Assembly: GCA_938010045.1 (NCBI GenBank)
Contig: CALLFZ010000009.1
Span: forward strand, 1 to 64,000
Reading direction: 5' to 3'
Source: an uncultured bacterium
Lineage (GTDB): Bacteria > Verrucomicrobiota > Kiritimatiellia > PWTM01
DNA length: 64,000 bases
Shown here: piece after piece, positions 63,853 through 64,000 of the stretch
How positions within the stretch are numbered: the stretch's first letter is position 1
Layout: each line of letters begins with the position of its first letter
Notes under the pieces: model-generated
Told to the model about the DNA's origin: nothing
Database searches by the model: none
Seen by the model: only the letters and a program-made list of their open reading frames with translations
Position numbers and translations under genes: made by a program

Positions 63853-64000
63853 TCAACCGTCGTTGGGCTCCAGAAACACGGGTGTGGAGTCGAGGTGGAG
63901 TTCCAGAACGCCGTGCACCGGCGATACGGTGAGCGGCTGGATCTCCTCTCCGGCGGCGATCGGCGTTCGGGTTAGCCGATAACGGGCATCCGGCAGGCGG
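63853..64000 (-). CDS. C-terminal end of a gene cut by the window edge
   Basis: On the minus strand an open frame enters from the right edge and ends at 63853 with VSPVHGVLELHLDSTPVFLEP before NDG and stop. The alternating hydrophobic pattern and the closing TPVFLE are typical of the last beta-strands of glycoside hydrolases and related beta-sandwich proteins, where a similar phrase often ends the chain. Only about 49 residues are visible, so the family is not assigned. Confidence 0.5.
   Translation of the reverse strand, partial: RLPDARYRLTRTPIAAGEEIQPLTVSPVHGVLELHLDSTPVFLEPNDG

Noticed and set aside
63515-63856. A 113-codon minus-strand frame next to the window end
   Set aside because: It spans the IS3 tail, a hairpin and a dodecamer repeat, and has no recognisable domain.

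Overview
The window is about 64 kb of GC-rich DNA (roughly two thirds G+C by eye) from a Gram-negative bacterium. A Verrucomicrobiota/Kiritimatiellota-type (PVC) organism fits best, but this is an inference. Supporting signs are a PEP-CTERM surface protein, sigma-54, a split Bat (VWA/TPR/BatD) system, a GH106-like protein and a CE15 glucuronoyl esterase (plant or algal polysaccharide use), a pVHL-like beta domain inside a peptidase, a heptose-type nucleotide sugar trio, and clusters of short dispersed palindromic repeats in the long intergenic gaps. I saw no rRNA or convincing tRNA gene and no CRISPR array. Genes are tightly packed, and many neighbours overlap by 4 bases (ATGA or GTGA).

Layout. 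0.4-2.5 kb: sugar trio (GmhB-like phosphatase, methyltransferase, nucleotidyltransferase). 2.5-8.2 kb: acyl-CoA dehydrogenase, CE15 esterase with a DUF3047 protein, and an Mrp ATPase fused to DUF971. 8.2-15.3 kb: a phosphate regulon made of alkaline phosphatase divergent from phoU-pstS-pstC-pstA-pstB-pstB', with a four-repeat, 11-bp-period Pho-box-like element between them. 15.3-17.4 kb: patatin and bioA. 18.3-19.1 kb: PEP-CTERM protein. 19.3-25.5 kb: moxR-DUF58-batA-batB/C operon; its batD-batE partners lie at 56.8-59.4 kb. 25.7-28.2 kb: hydrolase and an internally shortened GH106-like protein. 28.9-34.2 kb: PHP-glycosyltransferase fusion, C39-like protein, FrhB-like iron-sulfur protein. 34.4-38.7 kb: rpoN, a small membrane protein, an outer-membrane efflux lipoprotein and an HlyD-type adaptor. 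38.7-42.9 kb: carotenoid genes (prenyl synthase, GT2, CrtI-type, CruF-type). 43-47.6 kb: thioredoxin-fold protein, DUF3298, DUF212, HU, Lrp/AsnC, aminotransferase. 48.1-48.9 kb: decayed hsdM. 49.2-51.5 kb: DPP-IV-type peptidase with the pVHL-like insert. 52.2-56.7 kb: tatD, tcdA, speA, ppk2. 60.5-62.8 kb: ligA. 62.9-63.5 kb: broken IS3-family transposase. The window edge holds the tail of one more gene.

The most interesting system is the phosphate locus. The two tandem PstB ATPases are degenerate in complementary motifs: the first has an intact signature but has lost the Q-loop Gln and H-loop His; the second has both of those but a destroyed signature. This is the pattern expected of an obligate heterodimer with one catalytic and one non-catalytic ATP site. 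In the same operon PhoU is fused to a low-molecular-weight phosphatase/ArsC-like domain whose nucleophilic Cys is Asp, suggesting a ligand-binding pseudo-enzyme. Together with the Pho box and the divergent alkaline phosphatase, this looks like a rewired phosphate uptake and sensing module.

All functions are read from sequence motifs without database searches. Starts were chosen by Shine-Dalgarno, operon overlap and domain boundaries, and remain predictions.
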